From: Frankia sp.
GTDB taxonomy: Bacteria > Actinomycetota > Actinomycetes > Frankiales > Frankiaceae
Reading direction: 5' to 3'
NCBI GenBank assembly: GCA_019689615.1
Contig: JADGHD010000010.1
Location: forward strand, 1 to 22,363
DNA: 22,363 nt
The first letter of the stretch is position 1, and every line of letters starts with the position of its first letter. The position numbers and the translations under genes are program-made. Below the pieces are notes generated by a model. The model searched no databases. It was not told where the DNA came from and saw nothing but the letters and a program-made list of their open reading frames with translations. This document shows positions 1-5,913 of this stretch, in pieces.

Positions 1-31
1 GCCGTGGTCCGGGCCGGCGCCGCGGACGCGG

Positions 32-1804
32 TCACCGGCTGTGGTCGAGGAACCCGCGGCCGGTCTTGCGGCCGAGGTAGCCGGCCTTGACCAGGTGCTC
101 CAGCAGCGGGGACGGCGCGTAGCCCGGCTCGCGGAACTCCAGGTAGAGGGTGCGCTGGATGGCCAGCGTGACGTCCAGGCCGACGACGTCGGCCAGCTGG
201 AACGGGCCCATCGGGTGCCCGCAGCCGACCCGCATCGCCGTGTCGATGTCATCGACCGTCGCGTAGTGCGAGTCCAGCATTTTGATCGCGTCGTTCAGGT
301 ACGGGAACAGCAGCGCGTTCACGATGAAGCCGGCGCGGTCCGCGCAGGTCACCGGGTGCTTGCGGGCGGCGCGGGACACCGCCAGCACGGTCGCCGTGAC
401 GTCGTCTGCGGTCAGGACGGTCGGCACCACCTCGATCAGCCGCATCGCCGGCGCCGGGTTGAACCAGTGCATCCCGATCACGTCGGCCGGCCGCCCGGTG
501 GCCATCGCGCACTCGATCACCGGCAGCGACGACGTGGTGGTCGCCAGCACCGCGCCGGGCCGGCAGATGCCGTCCAGCTCGGCGAACAGCGCCTTCTTCA
601 CGGCCAGGTCCTCGACGACCGCCTCGATGACGAGGTCGGCGCCGGCGAGGTCGGCGAGCTCGGTGGTGGTCCGCACCCTGGCGACGGCCGCGTCCCGGTC
701 GTCCGAGGTCATCCGGCCCTTGGCCACGGCCCGGTCCAGCGAGGCCTCGAGCGTCTTGCGGGCGGCGGCCGCCTTGTCGTCGCCGCGGGCCCGCAGCACC
801 ACCTCGTAGCCGGAGCGGGCGAGCACCTCGGCGATGCCGGTGGCCATCGTGCCGGTGCCGACAACGCCGACCGCGCGGACCTCGCGGGCGGTGGCGCCGG
901 GGACGTCCGTCGGCGGCGCCTGGTCGATGATCTCGGGGGAGTCGGGGGCGGCGTAGGTGTAGAAGCCGCGGCCGGTCTTGCGGCCCAGCATCCCGGCCGT
1001 CACCAGCTGCTTGAGCAGCGGCGCCGGGGCGTGCAGGTGGTCGCGGGAGGTGTGGTAGATCGAGTCGAGGATCGCGTAGGCGGTGTCCAGGCCGATCAGG
1101 TCGAGCAGCGCGAGCGGGCCCATCGGGTGCCCGCAGCCGTACCGCATGGCCGCGTCGATGTCCTCGCGGGTGGCGTAGCGCGACTCCAGCATCCGGACGG
1201 CGTTGTTGAGGTAGCCGAACAGCAGCGCGTCCACGATGAAGCCGGCGCGGTCGCGGGCGGTCACCGCGGTCTTGCCGGTCCGCTCGACCAGGGCGGTCAC
1301 CTCGGCGAGCACGGCCGGCTCGGTGACCACCGTGTTGATCACCTCGACCAGGCCCATCACCGGCGCCGGGTTGAACCAGTGGGTGCCGACCACCCGCGAC
1401 GGGCGGCCGGTGGCCGCGGCCAGCTCGGTGACCGACAGCGAGCTGGTGTTCGTCGCCAGGATGGTGTCCGCCGGGCAGATGGCGTCGAGCTCGGCGAAGA
1501 GCGCCTTCTTCGCCGCCAGGTCCTCGTCGATCGCCTCGATCACCAGCTGGGCGCGGGTCGCCGCGCGCAGGTCCGTCCCGGTGCTGATCCGGCCGAGCAG
1601 CTCGTCGCGCTGCTGCGGGGTCAGCTTCCCGTTGCTGACCGCGCGGTCGGTCGAATGGGCCAGGTGCCCGTGCCCGCGGGCGAGCCCGGCCTCGTCCTTC
1701 TCGACGCCGATGACCTCGAGGCCGGCCCTGGCCAGCACCTCCGCGATCCCGGCTCCCATCGTGCCGAGGCCGACCACAGCGATCGTCGTCAGCTCGCGAC
1801 CCAT
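32..1804 (-). CDS. Tandem-duplicated 3-hydroxybutyryl-CoA dehydrogenase (590 aa)
   Basis: NAD(P)-dependent 3-hydroxyacyl-CoA dehydrogenase, expected to interconvert acetoacetyl-CoA and 3-hydroxybutyryl-CoA in the cytosol. The protein is two complete copies of the family fold in tandem (about residues 5-290 and 310-590), offset by exactly 304 residues through the shared core. Each copy has a Rossmann nucleotide motif (GLGTMG at 12-17; GTGTMA at 316-321), an HWFNPAP catalytic-histidine motif (H142, H446), a CGHPMGP motif and a terminal GRKTGRGF motif. Single-domain bacterial enzymes are about 280-290 aa, so this is a fusion. The start at 1804 was chosen because GAGGGGG lies 8 nt upstream; an in-frame ATG at 1849 has only a weak site. 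Copy 1 has Asp192 where the family has a conserved Asn, while copy 2 keeps N496. The gene is divergent from the DUF1232 gene across a structured spacer. It probably works with the thiolase and carboxylase/reductase nearby; a fatty-acid beta-oxidation role is also possible. Confidence 0.9.
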   Translation of the reverse strand: MGRELTTIAVVGLGTMGAGIAEVLARAGLEVIGVEKDEAGLARGHGHLAHSTDRAVSNGKLTPQQRDELLGRISTGTDLRAATRAQLVIEAIDEDLAAKKALFAELDAICPADTILATNTSSLSVTELAAATGRPSRVVGTHWFNPAPVMGLVEVINTVVTEPAVLAEVTALVERTGKTAVTARDRAGFIVDALLFGYLNNAVRMLESRYATREDIDAAMRYGCGHPMGPLALLDLIGLDTAYAILDSIYHTSRDHLHAPAPLLKQLVTAGMLGRKTGRGFYTYAAPDSPEIIDQAPPTDVPGATAREVRAVGVVGTGTMATGIAEVLARSGYEVVLRARGDDKAAAARKTLEASLDRAVAKGRMTSDDRDAAVARVRTTTELADLAGADLVIEAVVEDLAVKKALFAELDGICRPGAVLATTTSSLPVIECAMATGRPADVIGMHWFNPAPAMRLIEVVPTVLTADDVTATVLAVSRAARKHPVTCADRAGFIVNALLFPYLNDAIKMLDSHYATVDDIDTAMRVGCGHPMGPFQLADVVGLDVTLAIQRTLYLEFREPGYAPSPLLEHLVKAGYLGRKTGRGFLDHSR

Positions 1805-1856
1805 CCGCAGTGCCCCCTCGTGTCCGGTTCCATCCGCCGATGCGCGCATCTTGCCA

Positions 1857-1882
1857 GATCAATCGCGCATGTGCGTGTGATC
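1857..1882. promoter_or_regulatory. Interrupted dyad, operator candidate upstream of the dehydrogenase gene
   Basis: A 26-bp element centred between 1869 and 1870 is symmetric at 10 of 13 base pairs: outer arms GATCA/TGATC, inner CGC/GCG and a central CATG. It ends 52 bp upstream of the dehydrogenase start codon, a position suited to a repressor or activator dimer. No regulator gene for it is in the window, so the binding protein is unknown. Confidence 0.4.
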
Positions 1883-1891
1883 GCTATCCCA

Positions 1892-1948
1892 ACTGTCATT
1901 CATTTGCGGTGAACGGTTGTGGTTGCGGCGAACGGTTGTGATGACAGT
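1892..1948. repeat. Pair of 18-bp direct repeats bracketed by 8-bp inverted repeats
   Basis: Two copies of an 18-bp sequence beginning TTGCGG and ending GAACGGTTGTG (1904-1921 and 1923-1940) match at 17 of 18 positions with a 19-bp period. They are bracketed by ACTGTCAT (1892-1899) and its exact reverse complement ATGACAGT (1941-1948). The block lies between divergent promoters of the dehydrogenase and DUF1232 genes, so a multi-site operator is the simplest reading. The function is inferred, not shown. Confidence 0.5.
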
Positions 1949-2072
1949 GAGTGTTGGCACGGCCGCTCGCCGCACGCAATCGGACGATGATCGGTCGGAG
2001 CGGGGTGTAGTCGGCCTATTAGGATGTGACGACGGACTGTCGCGGACGGTGCCGACGGGAGGAAGACGGCCG

Positions 2073-2681
2073 ATGGTCTCCGTGGACAAGGACGCGCTGC
2101 GTTCGTTCGGCCGCGAGGTCGCGACCTTCGTGCCTGACCTCGTCGCCATGCTCCGTGGGCTGGTCGCCGACCCCGACGTGCCGCAGTCGGCGAAGCTGCA
2201 GGCCGGCGCCGCCCTTGCCTACCTGGTGTCGCCCAAGAACCGGGTGACCAACATGATCCCGCTAATCGGCCAGCTCGACGACGTCGCGGTGCTCGCCATC
2301 GCCTTCAACCGGCTGGCCGTGGGCGCGGGGGAGAAGAACCTGCGCAGGCACTGGCGGGGCAACCCCCGCACGCTGCAGCTGCTCATCAACGCGTCCGGGG
2401 TGCTCGCCGCCCCGGCCGGCAAGCTGCGCAACGTCAAGATCGCCTCGACCCTGGCTGGCGCGGCGTTCAGCAAGCTGGGCGCGCGGACCGGCATCCCCGG
2501 GCTCGCCGGGCTGGGTGGACTCGCCGGATTCGGTGGCGCCAGGCGGCCGGGGGCCGGGCAGGTCGTCGACGGCGAGGTGATCGGCCGCGCGGACGCCGAC
2601 CCGGTCGGTGCGGCGGGCTCGGCGGCGGACGGGCCGCGAGCGGCCTGGAAGGGTGAGCGCGCCGGCTGGCGGCGCGGATGA
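2073..2681 (+). CDS. DUF1232 (YkvA-like) protein, 202 aa
   Basis: Small protein of the YkvA/DUF1232 type, a family of short, probably membrane-associated proteins of unknown role. The diagnostic part is at about residues 52-80, where SPKNRVTNMIPLIGQLDD runs into a hydrophobic stretch (VAVLAIAF); this matches the family pattern of a Pro/Asp-containing turn followed by a hydrophobic helix. Residues about 107-165 are Ala/Gly/Leu-rich and the C-terminus is low-complexity Gly/Ala/Arg. The ATG at 2073 is favoured because GGGAGGA lies 9 nt upstream; the frame is open further upstream, but that sequence overlaps the repeat block. The stop overlaps the start of the next gene by ATGA, so the two are probably co-translated. 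No biochemical function can be assigned. Confidence 0.8.
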   Translation: MVSVDKDALRSFGREVATFVPDLVAMLRGLVADPDVPQSAKLQAGAALAYLVSPKNRVTNMIPLIGQLDDVAVLAIAFNRLAVGAGEKNLRRHWRGNPRTLQLLINASGVLAAPAGKLRNVKIASTLAGAAFSKLGARTGIPGLAGLGGLAGFGGARRPGAGQVVDGEVIGRADADPVGAAGSAADGPRAAWKGERAGWRRG

Positions 2682-2989
2682 GCCCGCGCCGGTCTCGGCG
2701 GGGCGGGCGCTGGCCACGGCAGCGGGCGGGCGCGCAGGAGCCGGAGCAGCGACCGGCCTGGCTGGTGGAGTCCGTCGAGCTCGACGGCGAGGACTGGCAG
2801 GCGCGCGCCGTGACCGGGGCGGCGAGCGGGCGGGTGTACCGCTGTCCCGGGTGTGATCACGAGATCCGGCGTGGCACGCCGCACATGGTGGTCTGGCCGT
2901 CCGGCCGGCTCGACGACCGGCGGCACTGGCACACCCCGTGCTGGGCACGGCGACGGGCGGGCGCGCGGCCGTACCGCGCGCCCTACTGA
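2678..2989 (+). CDS. Conserved-type hypothetical protein, Cys/His-rich (103 aa)
   Basis: Small basic protein of unknown function whose start overlaps the preceding stop (ATGA), indicating a two-gene operon. The N-terminal 25 residues are Arg-rich (MSPRRSRRGGRW). The rest holds a CPGCDHEI motif (C56, C59, H61), then H69 and HWHTPCW (H83, H85, C88). The two Cys/His clusters, about 25 residues apart, suggest a zinc-binding ribbon-like fold. There is no signal peptide or transmembrane segment. Proteins of this appearance are common as unannotated small genes in actinobacteria, but I cannot name a family with certainty. The gene converges on the DivIVA-like gene, with a hairpin between the stops. 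Confidence 0.75.
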   Translation: MSPRRSRRGGRWPRQRAGAQEPEQRPAWLVESVELDGEDWQARAVTGAASGRVYRCPGCDHEIRRGTPHMVVWPSGRLDDRRHWHTPCWARRRAGARPYRAPY

Positions 2990-3013
2990 CGCCCCCTCGC
3001 CGTTGTCCCCCTA

Positions 3014-3049
3014 GACCGGCTCCGACTCGTTCGTCGGTCGTCGCCGGTC
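3014..3049. terminator. Hairpin between convergent genes, possible bidirectional terminator
   Basis: GACCGGC (3014-3020) pairs with GCCGGTC (3043-3049), and inside it CCGAC (3022-3026) pairs with GTCGG (3033-3037) around a 6-nt loop; a few unpaired bases separate the two stems. It sits between the stop at 2989 and the minus-strand stop at 3048-3050, and overlaps the latter. There is no strong U-tract, which is usual for actinobacterial terminators. Confidence 0.45.
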
Positions 3050-3731
3050 AGACCAGACTGTTGGCGCCGGACTCGAGCGGCTTCTTCTCGTCGACCGCGG
3101 GCAGCTCGATCGCGGCGGTCGCGGCGGCCAGCCGGTCGCGCAGCGCGCCGAGCTGCGCGGTCACCTGGTCGCGCAGCGCGCCGAGCTGGGCGGTGACCTG
3201 GTCGCGCTGGCGCTCGAGCTCGGCCAGCCGGCGCTGCGACTCACCCTCGAGCTCGGCCGCCTTGCTGCGGGCCGCCTCGACGATGTGCTCCGCCTCGCCA
3301 CGGGCGGTCGACACGATGCCGGCGGCCTGCTCGTCGGCCTCGCGCAGGGTGCGGTCCCTGGTCTGCTCCGCCTCGGCGACGATCCGCCGGGCCTCCTCGA
3401 GCTGCGCCTCGGCCTCGCGAGTGCGCTCCGCCCGCAGGGTGGCCGCCTCCTCCTCGGCGAGCATCAGGATCTGGGTGATCCGGCCACCGAATTCGTCCCA
3501 CGCCGGACGGTTGGCGGCGAGATCATCCCTTATCCGGGCCGCTTCCGCCGCCGCCTCGGATGCGGCTGCCTCGGCGGCCGCCCGGTGCGCCTCGGCCTCG
3601 CGCAGCTGCTCGACGAGCCAGTTGACGTGGGAGTTCACCTGGTGAGGGTCGTAACCACGCCTCACCAGATCGAAACCGGGGGAGCCATCGCCCTCGCCGG
3701 CCATCGGGATGTAATCGGAGTGCTCGGTCAT
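3048..3731 (-). CDS. DivIVA-domain coiled-coil protein (227 aa)
   Basis: Probable cytoplasmic scaffold of the DivIVA type. The N-terminal motif FDLVRRGYDPHQV (residues 20-32) followed by a short helix matches the DivIVA membrane-curvature-binding domain core (F-x-x-x-x-x-GY-x-x-x-x-V). Residues about 40-210 are Ala/Glu/Arg-rich heptads, predicted to be a long coiled coil. The C-terminus (PAVDEKKPLESGANSLV) is non-helical. An 11-residue unit (QVTAQLGALRD) is duplicated in tandem near the C-terminal end. True polar-growth DivIVA/Wag31 is usually longer and lies near the division cluster, so this is more likely a paralogue with a specialised role. It follows the carboxylase/reductase gene by 90 nt on the same strand; a short inverted repeat (GTGGCC 3758-3763, GGCCAC 3773-3778) lies between them. 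The ribosome-binding site at the ATG is weak. Confidence 0.8.
   Translation of the reverse strand: MTEHSDYIPMAGEGDGSPGFDLVRRGYDPHQVNSHVNWLVEQLREAEAHRAAAEAAASEAAAEAARIRDDLAANRPAWDEFGGRITQILMLAEEEAATLRAERTREAEAQLEEARRIVAEAEQTRDRTLREADEQAAGIVSTARGEAEHIVEAARSKAAELEGESQRRLAELERQRDQVTAQLGALRDQVTAQLGALRDRLAAATAAIELPAVDEKKPLESGANSLV
3135..3200 (-). repeat. 33-bp tandem duplication inside the DivIVA-like gene
   Basis: Two adjacent 33-bp units (3135-3167 and 3168-3200) differ at two positions, both synonymous third-codon changes, so the encoded 11-residue unit is exactly duplicated. The unit length is one and a half heptads plus, that is three helical turns, so the coiled coil is lengthened without a frame change. 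Confidence 0.85.
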
Positions 3732-3821
3732 AGCAACGCAGCATTCCAGACGGTGGCGTGGCCAGTCACAGAGGCCACCCTACCGTGACGTCCCGGCGGC
3801 CGGCGGGGCAGGGTACCCGTG

Positions 3822-5174
3822 CTACACGCCACGGAAGCGGTTGATGGCGCTGAGGTGGCGGGCGCGCAGCTCGGGGTCGCGCACGCCGAGCCCTTCCTGC
3901 GGTGCCAGGCACAGCACGCCCACCTTGCCCTGGTGGGTGTTGCGGTGGACGTCATACGCCGCCTGGCCGGTCTGCTCCAGCGGGTAGACCCGGGAGAGCG
4001 TCGGATGGATGAACCCGCGCGAGATGAGCCGGTTCGCCTCCCAGGCTTCGCGGTAGTTCGCGAAATGCGAGCCGATGATGCGCTTCAGGTTCATCCACAG
4101 GTAGCGGTTGTCGTAGCTGTGCATGTAGCCGCTGGTCGACGCGCAGGTGACGACCACGCCGCCGCGCTTGGCCACGAACACGGAAGCGCCGAACGTCTCC
4201 CGGCCGGGGTGCTCGAACACGATGTCCGGGTCCTCCCCGCCGGTGAGCTCCCGGATCCGCTTGCCGAAGCGCTGCCACTCCTTCGGGTTCGGCGTGTGCT
4301 CGTCCTTCCAGAACCGGTAGTCCTCGGCGGCCCGGTCAATGATCAGCTCGGCGCCGAGCGAGCGGCAGATCTCGGCCTTCTCCGGCGAGGAGACCACGCA
4401 CACCGGGATCGCCCCGGCGCGCAGCGCCAGCTGGGTCGCGTACGAGCCGAGGCCGCCGGAGGCGCCCCAGATCAGGACGATGTCGCCCAGCTTGACGTTG
4501 GCGCCGTTGGGGGAGATGAGCTGCCGGTAGGCGGTCGAGTTCACCAGTCCTGGGCTGGCCGCCTCCTCCCAGGTCAGATGGGCCGGCCTGGGCATCAGCT
4601 GATTGGCCTTGACCAGCGCGAGTTCGGCCAGCCCGCCGAAGTTCGTCTCGAAGCCCCAGATCCGCTGCTCGGGGTCGAGCATCGTGTCGTTGTGGCCCTC
4701 GGGCCGCTCCAGCTCCACCGACAGGCAGTGCGCGACCACCTCGTCACCGGGCTTCCAGGCGTGCACCCCGGGGCCGGTGCGCAGCACGACGCCGGCCAGG
4801 TCGGAGCCGACCACGTGGTAGGGCAGGTCGTGCCGCTTCGCCAGCGGGGAGGTCCGGCCGTAGCGCTCCAGGAAGCCGAAGGTGGGCAGCGGCTCGAAGA
4901 TCGACGACCAGACCGTGTTGTAGTTGATCGACGACGCCATCACCGCCACCAGCGCCTCGCCGGGGCCCAGCTCGGGCGTCGGCACCTCCTGCAGGTGCAG
5001 CGACCGCCGCGGGTCCTTCTCCCGGGACGGCACCCCCTCGAACATGCCGACCTCGTCCTTGCGCACGACGACGCCCCGGTACGACTCGGGGACCGGCAGT
5101 GCGCCGAACTCCTTCTCCCGGGTCTCGGCCATCGTCGTCGCCTCGGCGAGGATCGCGTCGAGGATGTCCTTCAC
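3822..5174 (-). CDS. ccr: Crotonyl-CoA carboxylase/reductase (450 aa)
   Basis: NADPH-dependent reductive carboxylation of crotonyl-CoA to ethylmalonyl-CoA, the committed step of the ethylmalonyl-CoA pathway and a source of C5 extender units for polyketides. It is a medium-chain dehydrogenase/reductase. Visible signatures are the nucleotide-binding motif WGASGGLGSYATQL (236-249), the N-terminal GroES-like part, and the CCR-specific segments SSINYNTVW, WGFETNFGG and IIGSHFANYREAWEAN. N84, F175, E176 and H370 fall, by position and context, on the CO2-binding Asn, Phe, Glu and His described for the Kitasatospora enzyme, so it should carboxylate and not merely reduce. The start is GTG at 5174 with GGAGG 6 nt upstream. 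The length is normal for the family. The gene is divergent from the sigma-factor gene; no mutase gene (ecm/meaA) is next to it here. Confidence 0.96.
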   Translation of the reverse strand: MKDILDAILAEATTMAETREKEFGALPVPESYRGVVVRKDEVGMFEGVPSREKDPRRSLHLQEVPTPELGPGEALVAVMASSINYNTVWSSIFEPLPTFGFLERYGRTSPLAKRHDLPYHVVGSDLAGVVLRTGPGVHAWKPGDEVVAHCLSVELERPEGHNDTMLDPEQRIWGFETNFGGLAELALVKANQLMPRPAHLTWEEAASPGLVNSTAYRQLISPNGANVKLGDIVLIWGASGGLGSYATQLALRAGAIPVCVVSSPEKAEICRSLGAELIIDRAAEDYRFWKDEHTPNPKEWQRFGKRIRELTGGEDPDIVFEHPGRETFGASVFVAKRGGVVVTCASTSGYMHSYDNRYLWMNLKRIIGSHFANYREAWEANRLISRGFIHPTLSRVYPLEQTGQAAYDVHRNTHQGKVGVLCLAPQEGLGVRDPELRARHLSAINRFRGV

Positions 5175-5308
5175 GGTCTACCTCCGACAGTCGGTGCTAC
5201 GAGCGGCAAGCCAAGTGTTGCCGATGACCCCCTGCCCAGTCTTCCTAGAGCGGTGTGACCCGAAGTGAGGACTGTCGGGAAGGCTTCCGAAGCGGTACAA
5301 CCGAGAGG

Positions 5309-5334
5309 ACAACCCTTATGCCCCGGCGTGCGTC
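5309..5334 (+). promoter_or_regulatory. ECF-type promoter candidate in front of the sigma factor gene
   Basis: ACAACC (5309-5314) is followed after exactly 16 nt by CGTC (5331-5334), the arrangement typical of ECF sigma promoters (AAC-containing -35, CGTC -10). A second ACAACC at 5297-5302 has no matching -10. Transcription would start near 5341-5343. The placement directly before an ECF sigma gene suggests autoregulation, which is common in these genes. Confidence 0.5.
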
Positions 5335-5382
5335 ACTACTGACGTGACCGCGCCCCTGACAGTCGTGGAAGGGTGGCGGCCC

Positions 5383-5913
5383 GTGCCTGCGCGGAGCGAC
5401 GCCGCCCGCAGCGCCGTCGCCAGGGACGCGGATGCGGCGCTCACCGCGCTGTACGCGGAGCACTACCGGTCACTGGTCCGCCTTGCCGCGCTGCTGCTCG
5501 ATGACGTGGGCCTCTGCGAGGAGGTCGTCCAGGACGCCTACATCCGCGTCCACGCCGCCTGGGGCCGGCTGCAGGACCGGGACAAGGCGCTCGCCTACCT
5601 GCGCCAGACCGTCGTCAACCTCGCCCGCTCCACGCTGCGCCGCCGGCTCGTCGCGCTCAAGCACGCCCCCAAGCCGATGCCGAACGCGGCGAGCGCCGAG
5701 GAGGGCGCCTACTCGCTGGTCGAGCGGGCCGCCGTCGTGCAGGCCCTGCGCGAGCTGCCGCGCCGCCAGCGCGAGGCCGTGGTGCTGCGCTACTACGCGG
5801 ACATGTCCGAAGCGGACGCCGCGGCCGTGATGGGCTGCAGCGTCGGCTCGGTCAAGGCCTACACCTCCCGCGGGCTCGCAGCGCTGTCCTCGAAGCTGGA
5901 GGACCTGCGTTGA
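5383..5913 (+). CDS. SigE-family ECF RNA polymerase sigma factor (about 176 aa)
   Basis: Group IV (ECF) sigma factor that would direct RNA polymerase to a small regulon. Region 2 covers roughly residues 19-87 (ALYAEHYRSLVRLAALLLDD through the QDAYIRVHAAW helix to AYLRQTVVNLAR), and region 4 covers about 117-172, with LPRRQREAVVLRYYADMSEA and the recognition helix GCSVGSVKAYTSRGLAAL. This is the pattern of the actinobacterial SigE-like family. The GTG at 5383 is preferred: GGAAGGG lies 9 nt upstream and the ECF-like promoter would start the transcript near 5341. The frame is open to a GTG at 5344, which would give 189 aa but almost no leader. The stop overlaps the TTG start of the next gene. 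There is no C-terminal extension domain. Confidence 0.92.
   Translation: MPARSDAARSAVARDADAALTALYAEHYRSLVRLAALLLDDVGLCEEVVQDAYIRVHAAWGRLQDRDKALAYLRQTVVNLARSTLRRRLVALKHAPKPMPNAASAEEGAYSLVERAAVVQALRELPRRQREAVVLRYYADMSEADAAAVMGCSVGSVKAYTSRGLAALSSKLEDLR

Noticed and set aside
3758..3778. GTGGCC/GGCCAC hairpin between the carboxylase/reductase and DivIVA-like genes as a terminator
   Set aside because: Only six base pairs and no U-tract; kept as a remark in the DivIVA entry, not as a separate feature.
5184..5194. CCGAC-A-GTCGG dyad beside the carboxylase/reductase ribosome-binding site
   Set aside because: Short and expected by chance in GC-rich leaders; no second copy close by, although GACTGTCGG recurs at 5270-5278.
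3819..5258. Long open frame on the plus strand opposite the carboxylase/reductase gene
   Set aside because: Antisense shadow of a high-GC gene: Arg/Val/Gly/Asp/His-rich translation, no family motifs, no ribosome-binding site.
5278..5288. GGAAG-G-CTTCC short inverted repeat before the sigma factor gene
   Set aside because: Five-base arms are too short to support an operator without conservation data.
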